Positions 1 to 8,152 of a stretch of DNA of 64,000 nt are shown here, piece by piece. Where the stretch lies: assembly GCF_038595065.1 (NCBI RefSeq), contig NZ_CP152003.1:2708001-2772000 (forward strand), given 5' to 3'. Made by a program: the position numbers and the translations under genes. Within the stretch, counting starts at the first letter, position 1. Every line of letters starts with the position of its first letter. This stretch comes from Sutcliffiella sp. FSL R7-0096 (lineage in GTDB: Bacteria; Bacillota; Bacilli; Bacillales; Bacillaceae_I). Under the pieces are notes generated by a model. That model did no database searches. It worked only from the letters and a program-made list of their open reading frames with translations, and had not been told where the DNA came from.

Positions 1-458
1 CTTAACATCCAGGCATTCAACAATGTAAAAACCGTGGCTGTTAAATAGGCATTAAACATTAGCGGTATCAGCATGATTTCAAGCACCACGATCGTATAAT
101 TGGGATGACGCAAGAACTTATATGGACCAGATATCACAATTGATGCATCCGGCAAAATCAAAATCTTAGTATTCCAGAATTTACCTAATGACTGGATTGC
201 CCATATACGGAGAGATTGTGTCAAGAGAAACAGAATAAGGATGACCGGCCAAAAGGAACTGAGTGTTCTATCAAAAAACAAGACTTCCAATAAGAAACAT
301 ATCAAAAAAGCAATATGTAAACTGACCATAAATTTGTAATGTTCCTTCCCGCATTCAACAGCACCTTGCGACATGATCCATTTTTCGTTTCTTTTGGCAA
401 TGCCAAGCTCCAGGACTCTTTGAGTAACGATAAATGCAAAAAACAAAGAGAAAACCAT
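1..458 (-). CDS. bpsB: Isoprenylcysteine carboxyl methyltransferase-family protein BpsB/YpbQ (3' end outside window)
   Basis: Open reading frame of 152 codons running off the window edge, so the C-terminus is missing. It begins with ATG (456-458) 6 nt after the bpsA stop; the SD GGAG overlaps the end of bpsA. The protein is strongly hydrophobic with several membrane segments. Near its visible end is the segment GPYKFLRHPNY, typical of ICMT/phospholipid-methyltransferase-like membrane enzymes. In B. subtilis the equivalent gene follows bpsA and its product methylates the alkylpyrones made by BpsA; the same role is inferred here from position and motif. Confidence 0.85.
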   Translation of the reverse strand, partial: MVFSLFFAFIVTQRVLELGIAKRNEKWIMSQGAVECGKEHYKFMVSLHIAFLICFLLEVLFFDRTLSSFWPVILILFLLTQSLRIWAIQSLGKFWNTKILILPDASIVISGPYKFLRHPNYTIVVLEIMLIPLMFNAYLTATVFTLLNAWML

Positions 459-464
459 TTTTCT

Positions 465-1544
465 TCACTCCCATTCCAATAATAACATTTCAGAGCTGAA
501 ACCAGGTCCAAGTGCGGCAGCTATTCCCTTATCACCTTTATCCGGATTCTTTTCCATGATCTCCTTCAGGACATACAGCACCGTAGCTGAAGACATATTC
601 CCGTAATCCTTTAATACCTGAAATGATGTAGCGAGCTTATCCGTTTCCATTCCAAGACACTCTTGGTATGCTTCCAATACTTTTTTCCCACCAGGATGCA
701 GAACGAAATGTTCCAAGTCTTCCAACTGTACATGATGACTTTCTAGAAATCTGCTCACGTTTGGAGCAAGCCAGTTTGTGATGATTCTAGGAATGTCTCT
801 TGAGAATATAACAAATAGCCCCTCATTCTTAACCTCCCATCCCATGACATCTTCCGAATCCTTCATTAAAGTGGATTGGCTACCTAATACTTTTGGATAA
901 CTTCTACTATCCTCCAATTGCACGTCATTACCAACCATCAAGACACAGGCGATGCCATCAGCAAATAGTGAGGTGCCTACCAGATTACTTTTCGATCGGT
1001 CATGCTTTTGGAATGTAAGACTGCAAAGTTCCACACATAATACGAGAACCTTTGCTTTCGGAAATGCTAGACAATATTCATATGCTCTGGATAGTCCAGC
1101 GGCACCACCAGCACATCCGAGTCCCCATATTGGAACTCTTTTGGTATATGGGGAAAAAGGTAGGACATTCATAATCCTCGCCTCAATACTGGGTGTCGAC
1201 ATTCCTGTTGTAGAAATATAGAAAATGGCTTCAATATCTTCATGGGGTATAGGTTGTGAGAGAGTTGCTGAATTATGCAAGCATGCATTTATCGCTTCTG
1301 AACCATAAGCCACTGCTTCTTTAATGTAAATATCATTTTTCTCTTCTAATGTATGAGGTTCCCTGAACCATTCAACATCCCTTGCAAAATACCGTTTTTC
1401 TATTTGCCCATTTTGAAAAACCGTGAGAAGGCGATTTATATCGTTAAAGGATTCTTCAAATAATTCTTTGGCAAATTCAACAACCGTATCCTGTTGGATT
1501 GGATATTTAGGAATGGACGTTCCAACAGACAATATTTTTGGCAT
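465..1544 (-). CDS. bpsA: Type III polyketide synthase BpsA
   Basis: 359 aa, full length for a chalcone-synthase-like enzyme. The thiolase-fold Cys-His-Asn triad is visible: Cys144 in GLGCAGGAAG, the His in FVLHPGGKK and the Asn in DYGNMSSAT. Such enzymes extend a fatty acyl-CoA with malonyl-CoA to give triketide pyrones in the cytoplasm. SD GAGGTG lies 8 nt before the ATG. The stop is 6 nt from bpsB, so the two are translationally close and form an operon. Substrate chain length cannot be judged from sequence. Confidence 0.95.
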   Translation of the reverse strand: MPKILSVGTSIPKYPIQQDTVVEFAKELFEESFNDINRLLTVFQNGQIEKRYFARDVEWFREPHTLEEKNDIYIKEAVAYGSEAINACLHNSATLSQPIPHEDIEAIFYISTTGMSTPSIEARIMNVLPFSPYTKRVPIWGLGCAGGAAGLSRAYEYCLAFPKAKVLVLCVELCSLTFQKHDRSKSNLVGTSLFADGIACVLMVGNDVQLEDSRSYPKVLGSQSTLMKDSEDVMGWEVKNEGLFVIFSRDIPRIITNWLAPNVSRFLESHHVQLEDLEHFVLHPGGKKVLEAYQECLGMETDKLATSFQVLKDYGNMSSATVLYVLKEIMEKNPDKGDKGIAAALGPGFSSEMLLLEWE

Positions 1545-1662
1545 AATTCGTGCACCTCATCCGTTTTGGTACTGTTAATTTTTCCATAATTTATATAAAT
1601 ATACAGATGGGTAGGCGATCTATGCGATCAGATCGGAAGTTGAATGTAGAAGAGGAGAGAAT

Positions 1663-1693
1663 AAAAAAAACCTCCCCAATTATCTTGGGAAGG
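1663..1693 (-). terminator. Intrinsic terminator of the GNAT gene
   Basis: The stem CCTCCCCAA / TTGGGAAGG (1671-1693) is followed on the minus strand by eight U (1663-1670). It lies about 85 nt beyond the stop of the GNAT gene and separates it from bpsA. Confidence 0.8.
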
Positions 1694-1778
1694 TACATTT
1701 CGTTTTAAAGGAGTTATTGTGTTGTGCCCCCTTATTATAACGAAAACAGCTTGTAATAACACTATAAATTATTGGAAA

Positions 1779-2312
1779 TCAACTTTTGTAGAACTTTGCC
1801 ATCCAAAGCTCATCCACATATTCTCCTTTGATGAAAGCTTGTTCCTTTTGATTTCCTTCTTCATGAAATCCATATTTCTTATATAATTGATAGGCGATTT
1901 CGTTCGAAGAAAAGACGGTTAAGGATAGTTTTCTTATATGTTGATCACACCACATATCAGTGTAATCCATTATCTTTTTCCCAATACCAAGCCCTTGTGC
2001 TTCCTCAGCAAGCCAGGTACGAAAAAGGCCTGTATGTCGTTTCATTTGAATTTCACCACGAATGATCCGTGCAATCCCAACCACTTTTCCATTACGCTCT
2101 ACTCCAATATACATATTCTCCTTGGCTTTCATATCACGAATAAACAGCCTTTCTTCCTCAGGGGTACGAGGTACGTCTTTCTGAATGTATTGGCCAGCAG
2201 CAATAATACTCTCTACAGCGGTCACTATATCTTCTGCATCCGCTTCTTCCACCGGACGTAAAATTACTGTCGATTCATCCTTAGCTGTAAATTCAAACCG
2301 TAAATCTAACAT
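1779..2312 (-). CDS. GNAT family N-acetyltransferase
   Basis: 177 aa. The GNAT fold is recognisable by the acetyl-CoA pyrophosphate-binding loop EAQGLGIGKK, the preceding strand and the C-terminal segment NEIAYQLYKKYGFHEEG. SD AGGAGG sits 6 nt before the ATG. The acceptor substrate cannot be predicted. It is a single-gene unit with its own terminator downstream and the divergent CheX-like gene upstream. Confidence 0.85.
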   Translation of the reverse strand: MLDLRFEFTAKDESTVILRPVEEADAEDIVTAVESIIAAGQYIQKDVPRTPEEERLFIRDMKAKENMYIGVERNGKVVGIARIIRGEIQMKRHTGLFRTWLAEEAQGLGIGKKIMDYTDMWCDQHIRKLSLTVFSSNEIAYQLYKKYGFHEEGNQKEQAFIKGEYVDELWMAKFYKS

Positions 2313-2410
2313 GATGTTCCTCCTATAAACTCTTTAGGTACTACATCCTACTGCATTTATCTTTATTGTTCAACAAAAAACCCTTTATCAACCAAGGAAA
2401 TTGGTGAAAT

Positions 2411-2439
2411 TTGTTGAAAAATAATCTAGGAAATATGAT
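2411..2439 (+). promoter_or_regulatory. Sigma-A-type promoter of the CheX-like gene
   Basis: -35 TTGTTG (2411-2416), 17-bp spacer, -10 TATGAT (2434-2439). Transcription would begin near 2446, giving a short leader before the start at 2482. Confidence 0.6.
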
Positions 2440-2481
2440 ATGATAAAATCGTACTATCCAAATGAATTCAGGAGGTGCCAA

Positions 2482-2940
2482 ATGTACCTTTCAGAAAGTT
2501 CGAGACAAGTATTTATCAGGACTATAGACTCATTTAAATCAGTCATCCCAGTGGATATCAGCTTTGATGAACCAAGCCTTTACACTGAAAAACGGACGAA
2601 CGTTCCATACGGGGTACTCATCATCTTAACTGGTGACATCCGCGGCCAGCTCATTATACAAGGTGAACGACATGTTTTTCAGCACATTGGAGAAATGATG
2701 TTTGGTATGCAATTGGATGGTGATATGCTTCAATCCTTTACAGGAGAACTTGGAAATATGATTGCAGGGACTCTTTCATCCAAAATGGCGGGAAGTGGCA
2801 TCCATATGGACATCACTCCTCCTGATGTATTGAGTGAGCAGCAAAAAGAGTTCCACCTCATGCACCGACTACATACGCCTATTTATTTAAAAGATACAGT
2901 GAAAATGCAAATCATAATGGAGTTGGAAGATGCATCATAA
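2482..2940 (+). CDS. CheX/CheC-like chemotaxis phosphatase-family protein
   Basis: 152 aa from ATG 2482, chosen because SD AGGAGGT ends 5 nt upstream; the longer frame from 2440 has no SD and overlaps the promoter. The motif TGELGNMIAGTLSS matches the E-x2-N active-site helix of CheX/CheC phosphatases, which remove phosphate from CheY-P. Only one such helix is seen, as in CheX. There are no chemotaxis genes nearby, so the partner response regulator is unknown. Confidence 0.7.
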   Translation: MYLSESSRQVFIRTIDSFKSVIPVDISFDEPSLYTEKRTNVPYGVLIILTGDIRGQLIIQGERHVFQHIGEMMFGMQLDGDMLQSFTGELGNMIAGTLSSKMAGSGIHMDITPPDVLSEQQKEFHLMHRLHTPIYLKDTVKMQIIMELEDAS

Positions 2941-2950
2941 CTCCTTAGAA

Positions 2951-2975
2951 CCCTCCATATGGCGGGTTTTTATTT
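2951..2975 (+). terminator. Intrinsic terminator of the CheX-like gene
   Basis: The hairpin CCCTCC-ATAT-GGCGGG has one mismatch and is followed by a U-rich run (TTTTTATTTT), 10 nt after the stop. Confidence 0.75.
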
Positions 2976-3019
2976 TGGTTACTTTCATTACATTTTAAAA
3001 GTATTTCTACAAAATAAAA

Positions 3020-3203
3020 GGCTCTTTTCTCAAAGATTGTTGCTATTAACTCGTAAAAAGTCGGCAATTGGACTTTTTACTGCTCACTTACTCTGAAAAT
3101 TCCAAGTAGCTTTATAAATACATCAAGGAAAAGAGCACGATAGTAAGGAAAATAACGGCCTGTGTATTTATACGAAAAAGCAACAAAGTTTGCGAAAACA
3201 GCC
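3020..3203. mobile_element. 184-bp MITE (family A, copy 1) in the ypwA terminator U-tract
   Basis: Non-coding element bounded by ~25-bp imperfect terminal inverted repeats. The left end GGCTCTTTTCTCAAAG matches the complement of the right end (GGCTGTTTTCGCAAAC), and both continue to TTGTTGCT. It is flanked by the perfect 8-bp direct repeat AAATAAAA (3012-3019 and 3204-3211), which on the minus strand is the U-tract of the ypwA terminator. Inside is a hairpin AAAAAGTC/GACTTTTT (3056-3080). A second copy is at 20855-21034. The GGCT ends and 8-bp duplications recall ISL3-type transposases; that link is inference and no transposase is present. Confidence 0.9.
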
Positions 3204-3234
3204 AAATAAAAAGACCAGAGATTTCTCCCTGGTC
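3204..3234 (-). terminator. Intrinsic terminator of ypwA
   Basis: The stem 3213-3234 (GACCAG..CTGGTC core) is followed on the minus strand by TTTTTATTT. The U-tract is also the target-site duplication of the adjoining MITE. Confidence 0.85.
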
Positions 3235-3247
3235 CCTTTACCTTCTA

Positions 3248-4765
3248 TCATGTTAATTGATAGATTTTATTATACTTGTCTTCTAGATAATTGATGAGAT
3301 GGTCTGCGTTCAATTCCTCACCTGTCACATCTTTCAGGATTTCCAGTGGCTTTTTCAACTTACCATACTGATGAACCTTGTCGGTCAACCATTTCTTAAC
3401 AGGTTCAAGATCTCCATTTGCCAGTAACTCATCATAATTTGGAAGATCCTTCTGCATCGCCTGTTTGAATTGGGCAGCATACATATAGCCAAGTGCATAG
3501 GAAGGAAAATACCCAAAGCTACCTCCAGACCAGTGAACATCTTGAAGAACACCTTTCGCATCATTTGGTGGTGTGATGCCAAGATAGCTCTGATATTTCT
3601 CATTCCAAGTAGCAGGAAGGTCCTTCACTTCCAATTCATCATTAAATAGTGCTTTTTCCAATTCATAACGAATCATGATATGTAAAGAATAAGTCAATTC
3701 ATCTGCTTCGATACGAATCAGGGAAGGTTTGGATTCATTTATTGCCAAATAGAATTCTTCTAAGCTGATATCATCAAACTGTCCTCCTGCGAAGCGTTGC
3801 AGGCTCTTATAATGACGCTTCCAAAAGTTCTCATGACGCCCTACGAAGTTCTCATAAAATAAGGATTGTGATTCATGCATTCCCATAGATGTACCTGAGC
3901 ACAAGCCAGTTCCCTGTAAATCCTTTGAGATATTCTGCTCATAAAGGGCATGGCCACACTCGTGTATCGTTCCGAAAACAGCGGTGCGGAAATCTTCTTC
4001 GTCATATTTAGTTGTCACTCGGACATCTCCTGGATTCAGGCCTATTGCAAAAGGATGGACTGTTTCGTCCAATCTGCCAGAGTCGAAATCATAAGCTAAC
4101 TCCTTTAGGATTTCCATGCTGAAGTCCCGCTGTTTAGCTTTTGGGAAATGAACTAAAAGGTCTTTGGCTCTTAGCTGTACGGAAGATTCAGCGATGTTCT
4201 GAACAAGGGGAACAATTCGATCTTTCAATTTGGCGAATACCTCATCCAATTTCTCGACTGTAATTCCTGGCTCGTACATTTCTAATAATGTATTATACTT
4301 GTTTCCATCATAGCCCCAGTATTCAATAAATCTTTTATTGAAATCCACCAGTTTTTCCAAGTATGGCTCAAGCATGGAGAAATCCGACTTTTCTTTCGCT
4401 TCTTCCCACACCGACTCCGCCTTTGTGGAAAGAACCACATATTCCTGGTAATCCTTAGCCGGAATCTTTTTATTTCGGTCATAATTCTTTTTGCTCTCCA
4501 AGAGCGAGGCCTTTGTAACATCATCTAATGCCTTAAAATTTTCATCATGTAACAGCTGAGTAAGGTAACTTGCCATCTCTTCCGATGTAGACATTTTGAA
4601 GAGTTCTGAGGATAAAATCCCAATGACATCCGATCGACGGTCCACTCCCTTTTTAGGGGCGCCCGTTCTTAAATCCCAGAAAATGAGGGATAGTGCCTCA
4701 TTATAGCTGTCCATTTTATTAATATGATTTAAGTATTCTTCTCTTACTGTACTGATCTCTACCAT
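3248..4765 (-). CDS. ypwA: M32 family carboxypeptidase (YpwA)
   Basis: 505 aa from ATG 4763-4765, preceded by SD GGGGGAG; an ATG five codons upstream overlaps this SD and is less likely. Thermostable carboxypeptidase 1/Taq family: the zinc motif HECGH is present in GTIHECGHALYEQ, with the downstream GTGLCSGTSMGMHESQS block that carries further active-site residues. It is a cytoplasmic metallocarboxypeptidase removing C-terminal residues. The length matches the ~500 aa B. subtilis YpwA. It stands alone, with its own terminator. Confidence 0.95.
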   Translation of the reverse strand: MVEISTVREEYLNHINKMDSYNEALSLIFWDLRTGAPKKGVDRRSDVIGILSSELFKMSTSEEMASYLTQLLHDENFKALDDVTKASLLESKKNYDRNKKIPAKDYQEYVVLSTKAESVWEEAKEKSDFSMLEPYLEKLVDFNKRFIEYWGYDGNKYNTLLEMYEPGITVEKLDEVFAKLKDRIVPLVQNIAESSVQLRAKDLLVHFPKAKQRDFSMEILKELAYDFDSGRLDETVHPFAIGLNPGDVRVTTKYDEEDFRTAVFGTIHECGHALYEQNISKDLQGTGLCSGTSMGMHESQSLFYENFVGRHENFWKRHYKSLQRFAGGQFDDISLEEFYLAINESKPSLIRIEADELTYSLHIMIRYELEKALFNDELEVKDLPATWNEKYQSYLGITPPNDAKGVLQDVHWSGGSFGYFPSYALGYMYAAQFKQAMQKDLPNYDELLANGDLEPVKKWLTDKVHQYGKLKKPLEILKDVTGEELNADHLINYLEDKYNKIYQLT

Positions 4766-4865
4766 ATGTATCTCCCCCATTAATCATTAGAACTACTGTT
4801 AAGAATACACAATTTTCGCACTAGTTGGCAATAGATTTAGTCTAAACAGATAATAGTCTGCATGT

Positions 4866-4900
4866 AAAAAAAGCACCGAATCGAACTCCGGTGCTTTTTT
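4866..4900 (-). terminator. Terminator of the ypvA helicase gene (bidirectional)
   Basis: The hairpin GCACCG ... CGGTGC is flanked by an A-run on the left and a T-run on the right, so it can act on both strands. It lies 13 nt past the ypvA stop. Confidence 0.8.
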
Positions 4901-4912
4901 ATGTTTGAAATA

Positions 4913-6832
4913 CTATATTGTCACTGGGCTGGTTGGAAGTACACCTTCTAGTTTTTCACGAACATCTGCATGTAGCCCTAAAGGAAGATATAAGGTAATC
5001 TCCCCCTTATCTTCAGTGGTACGAATGAGTCGGCCCATCCCTTGACGCAGGCGTAGAAGCATGTACGGAACATCCAATTGCATATACGGGTCATCCAACC
5101 CTTTCCGTTTAGCAGCAAATACAGGATCATTCGGAGGGAATGGTAATGACCAGATGACAACATTGGATAAGGAAGGACCAGGAATATCTAATCCTTCCCA
5201 AAGGTGGTAGGCACACAGTACCGCACTTTCATCATTTTGAAACTCCGAAACCAGTACACTGATTTCTTTTTCCCCTTCATAAAGGAATGGAAAGTCTTTA
5301 TTGTCCACATTCTCCATTTTGAACCTCAAAAGATCCTGTTTGGAGGAGAATAAGACAAGTGTCCTGCCATCATTTCGCGTTATTGAATCCAGCGTCATGT
5401 TGAACTTTACATAAAAATCCTCTTCTACCGTTAAAGAAAGTTTCATATTTTCTTCATAGTCAAATGGTGAATTGATCGAAAATGATAAGTAATCTTCTAT
5501 TCCTAAAGAATTCGCCAAGTAACCAAAGTTTTCATTATCTGATAAAGTTGCCGATGAGAAGATAAAAGGAATGCGCTTTGAAAAGACATTCTCCTTTAAA
5601 ACCTCTTCAACCGTTTTTGGCATGACGACCAATGTTAGGTCCTTGTTTGCATGCTCAGCCCATGCGATTACATCTTCTTTCGATAAGAGCAACTTTAATA
5701 AGAACTCAATAGAATCCAAGTATTCTTCCACAATGTGAAGCTGGTAATGATCTACAGTATGAAGCTCTCCCTCAAAAACAAGTTGATTGCCTATCTCCTC
5801 GATTTTAGAAAGAAGGTCCTTTGCACTTTTAACAAATCGGATATCCATGGTTATATCTTTACGGTCCGAACCCTCAATACTTGTTAGATTATCTTCCAGC
5901 ATTTCAAAAAATAGATCGTTTGCCTGAAGAGAATCCTCTACTAGTAAGGCGAATTCTTCTCGTAAATCGTTCCCTAATAGGCGGGTAAGAATTTCTTCCA
6001 CTTGTTGATTTTTGATTTTGTATGTCAGAGCTTTTTGGGCAGCAAACTCCAGTAAGTGTCCTTCGTCAAACACTACACTTGAAGCATCTGGTAAAAGCGG
6101 AAGTTGTCCTTCGCGTTTACGCTTTTCATATGTCCACACATGCTCCATGTAAAAGTCATGAGAGCAGATGATAAGATCTGTTGATTTACGGTAATGATCG
6201 CGTGAAAGGGTTTGTCCACAACGATGTCTTTTTTCACAGCTGAAACAGTCTTGGAAGCTATCCCAAGCAATCATATCCCATTCTTCATCGTTCAGGTTGG
6301 CATAATCTTTTCGATCGCCATAGGCATGGAACGACTGCATGGCCGCAGGTTTATTAACAAATTTAGGAAGTGAGTCATACACTTCATCTATGTTGTCGCT
6401 ATCATACTTGTCCACTGCAAAATCCAGCTTGTTTAAGCATAAATATTGATCTGGAGACTTGGCAAGACGAACATCCACCGTGATGTCGAGAACCTTGGAA
6501 AGCTTTGAAATGTCTCCTTCTTTTTTAACAAGTTGTTCGATCAGTGATTCATCGGCACAAGTTATGATGGCAGGCTTTCCCATATACCTCGCGTAACAGA
6601 TTGCGTATAAAAGGTACACCATCGTCTTCCCTGTTCCAACACCGGCTTCCGAGAAAATCACTTTCTTCTCTTTAAACGCTCTTTCCAGTTGGAACGCCAT
6701 AAAAATCTGTTCATCACGCAATTCAAAACCAGCTTCAGGCAGGATGTCGTAAAATACATCCCCAATCCATTCGTTCAGGCGATCAAAAAAAGAATCCCCT
6801 TTGTTCATTGTAAATGGCAGACGATTGTTCAT
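4913..6832 (-). CDS. ypvA: DinG/XPD-family ATP-dependent helicase YpvA
   Basis: 639 aa from ATG 6830-6832, chosen for SD GGAGGT 8 nt upstream; 12 further codons upstream lack an SD. Superfamily 2 helicase: Walker A GVGTGKT at ~64-70, DEAH-type VFDEGHLLEFA, and motif VI QGMGRLIR near the C-terminus. Four cysteines (one in YLCLNKL, three in DCFSCEKRHRCG) form the iron-sulfur site of the XPD/DinG family. Unlike the DinG gene at 34-37 kb, all motor motifs are intact and there is no N-terminal exonuclease domain. Role inferred: 5'-3' DNA unwinding in repair. Confidence 0.92.
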   Translation of the reverse strand: MNNRLPFTMNKGDSFFDRLNEWIGDVFYDILPEAGFELRDEQIFMAFQLERAFKEKKVIFSEAGVGTGKTMVYLLYAICYARYMGKPAIITCADESLIEQLVKKEGDISKLSKVLDITVDVRLAKSPDQYLCLNKLDFAVDKYDSDNIDEVYDSLPKFVNKPAAMQSFHAYGDRKDYANLNDEEWDMIAWDSFQDCFSCEKRHRCGQTLSRDHYRKSTDLIICSHDFYMEHVWTYEKRKREGQLPLLPDASSVVFDEGHLLEFAAQKALTYKIKNQQVEEILTRLLGNDLREEFALLVEDSLQANDLFFEMLEDNLTSIEGSDRKDITMDIRFVKSAKDLLSKIEEIGNQLVFEGELHTVDHYQLHIVEEYLDSIEFLLKLLLSKEDVIAWAEHANKDLTLVVMPKTVEEVLKENVFSKRIPFIFSSATLSDNENFGYLANSLGIEDYLSFSINSPFDYEENMKLSLTVEEDFYVKFNMTLDSITRNDGRTLVLFSSKQDLLRFKMENVDNKDFPFLYEGEKEISVLVSEFQNDESAVLCAYHLWEGLDIPGPSLSNVVIWSLPFPPNDPVFAAKRKGLDDPYMQLDVPYMLLRLRQGMGRLIRTTEDKGEITLYLPLGLHADVREKLEGVLPTSPVTI

Positions 6833-7015
6833 TCTATGTACCTCCGAGAAAAGTTTGCATCTAGTCATTATCTAACATTCCAGGTGTGTTTGTCAAGTGG
6901 AGAATTAGGAGCAACAAAAAGGGGGGGATTCTCTAACTATGCCTCAAAAGCATTAGTTGATTGATTTAGCTTTATGTAAACTTCTCCATCTGAGTTTTTG
7001 CATTACGAGGATCTA

Positions 7016-7041
7016 AAATAAAATACCTCCAGGAAGGAGGT
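7016..7041 (-). terminator. Distal copy of the 7606-7800 gene terminator
   Basis: The hairpin ACCTCC-AGGAA-GGAGGT (7025-7041) is followed on the minus strand by ATTTTATTTT. It is the outermost of three copies of this hairpin, the other two at 7346-7366 and 7578-7598. It is the only one that keeps a minus-strand U-tract, which implies it is the original far end of the terminator. Confidence 0.75.
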
Positions 7042-7046
7042 TTTTT

Positions 7047-7343
7047 GAGACTTTTGACAAATCCTAATGATCTTTAGATTTGCATTTACTTGTTGATCTT
7101 TGATCCAGGCGCTTCTCGCTTTCCTGCGGGCGGTCTGGAAGCCTCCTCGGGCTGCGCCATGGCCACTGATAAACCTAATAACTTATCTTTTTTTATGGTT
7201 TCTAGCTGTTGATTGGAGCAATAGGCGAAGACTCCTGCGGGGTCTTCCCTGTTCCTTCCTCCCGTGGAAGTCTGCGAGCCTTCCACTACGATCAACAAGG
7301 GAATTGCACATCATGAAACTATATTAACTTTTTCTACAAGCTG
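7047..7343. mobile_element. Terminator-duplicating repeat element, older composite copy (E1)
   Basis: 297-bp non-coding element lying between terminator hairpin copies 1 and 2. Its ends (GAGACTTTTGACAAA left; TTTTTCTACAAGCTG right) are decayed versions of the CAG(A/T)(C/G)TGT(T/A)GACAAA ends of the copies at 7367, 18412, 22321 and 27036. The GC-rich core spans 7092-7296. It is interrupted from 7161 by a half copy of another repeat beginning GGCCACTGATAAACC, whose complete relative is at 37139-37355. Confidence 0.75.
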
Positions 7344-7345
7344 AA

Positions 7346-7366
7346 AAACCTCCAGAAAGGAGGTTT
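7346..7366. terminator. Middle hairpin copy (21-bp duplication, left)
   Basis: A hairpin with arms AAACCTCC / GGAGGTTT, identical to 7578-7598. It is the left target-site duplication of the element at 7367-7577 and also the right-hand hairpin of element E1. Confidence 0.8.
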
Positions 7367-7577
7367 CAGTCTGTTGACAAACTATAGATTAGTTTGGTTA
7401 TTACCTATAACAGTTGATCTCCGTTACAGGAGCTTCGCTTTCCGCGGGCAGTCCGGAAGCCTCCTCGGGCTACGCCCTGCGGGGTCTTCCATGTCCTTTC
7501 CTCCCGCAGGAGTCTACGCTCCTTTCACTGCGATCAACGGGGAAACTATAACTTCAAATGACTTTGTCTACACACTG
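7367..7577. mobile_element. Terminator-duplicating repeat element (E2), 211 bp
   Basis: The left end CAGTCTGTTGACAAA and right end TTTGTCTACACACTG are imperfect inverted repeats. The GC-rich core (7413-7538, 126 bp) begins GTTGATC and ends GATCAAC. It is flanked by a perfect 21-bp direct repeat (7346-7366 and 7578-7598) that is a whole terminator stem-loop. Orientation is opposite to the copies at 18412, 22321 and 27036. No convincing ORF and no transposase, so it would have to be moved in trans. Confidence 0.88.
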
Positions 7578-7602
7578 AAACCTCCAGAAAGGAGGTTTTT
7601 TT
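7578..7602. terminator. Proximal terminator hairpin next to the 7606-7800 gene
   Basis: Third copy of the hairpin (7578-7598), followed on the plus strand by a T-run. It directly follows the stop of the minus-strand gene 7606-7800. Confidence 0.75.
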
Positions 7603-7605
7603 CAC

Positions 7606-7800
7606 TTAATTCTTTGTGATATGGATTATCTTATCATCAAGCAGAGTGGCGTACAGCATTGCTTTTGTATATTCATCACGTGCAGCATTCATTCGTTCCA
7701 CACATTCATGATTATCTAGTAGATTTTCACTTGCAAGTCGCTGATAGCTACTTTCCAATGCTTTGGAGATTCTCATAAAATCATTCACATGCAAAGGCAT
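7606..7800 (-). CDS. Small conserved-looking hypothetical protein, 64 aa
   Basis: The frame begins MPLHVNDFMRISKALESSYQ. SD GGAGGGG lies 6 nt before the ATG and terminator hairpins follow at once, so it behaves as a real single-gene unit. It is predicted mostly helical, with no membrane segment or cysteine pair; the only Cys is in NHECVERM. I do not recognise the family. Confidence 0.65.
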   Translation of the reverse strand: MPLHVNDFMRISKALESSYQRLASENLLDNHECVERMNAARDEYTKAMLYATLLDDKIIHITKN

Positions 7801-7893
7801 AGAAACCCCTCCAAACAGTATTGATAGAAGTATTCTATGCCCATTTTCTTAAAAATATTCACAAGGGGTGTTTTGGTTATTTATATCATTTGT

Positions 7894-8097
7894 TTAATTT
7901 TCTTTGCTTGATGAACGATCTTTGGAACCCTTTTTGTCACGTTCTTCCTCTTTTTCATATTTAATTTCTTCAAGTGGAAGCTCATCTATTGGCATGACGA
8001 GTTGATCACGGTCTTTCTGCTTCTTTTCGTTCTCCTTGAAGGCCTTCTCTTTCTCATTTCTCTCTAGTAATTCTTTATCTTTATTCTGGTCTCTCAT
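7894..8097 (-). CDS. Small highly charged hypothetical protein, 67 aa
   Basis: Start taken as ATG 8095-8097, which has SD AGGAG 8 nt upstream; a GTG and another ATG 6-9 nt further up are too close to that SD. The product is almost entirely Lys/Glu/Asp/Arg/Gln with no hydrophobic core, ending KKGSKDRSSSKEN, so it is probably unstructured. It lies between ypsC and the 64-aa gene. Function unknown. Confidence 0.55.
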   Translation of the reverse strand: MRDQNKDKELLERNEKEKAFKENEKKQKDRDQLVMPIDELPLEEIKYEKEEERDKKGSKDRSSSKEN

Positions 8098-8152
8098 CAC
8101 CATCACTCCTTTTTAGGAGTAATTCCCTGTGCTCGAAAGGGTTAAACGTCCC

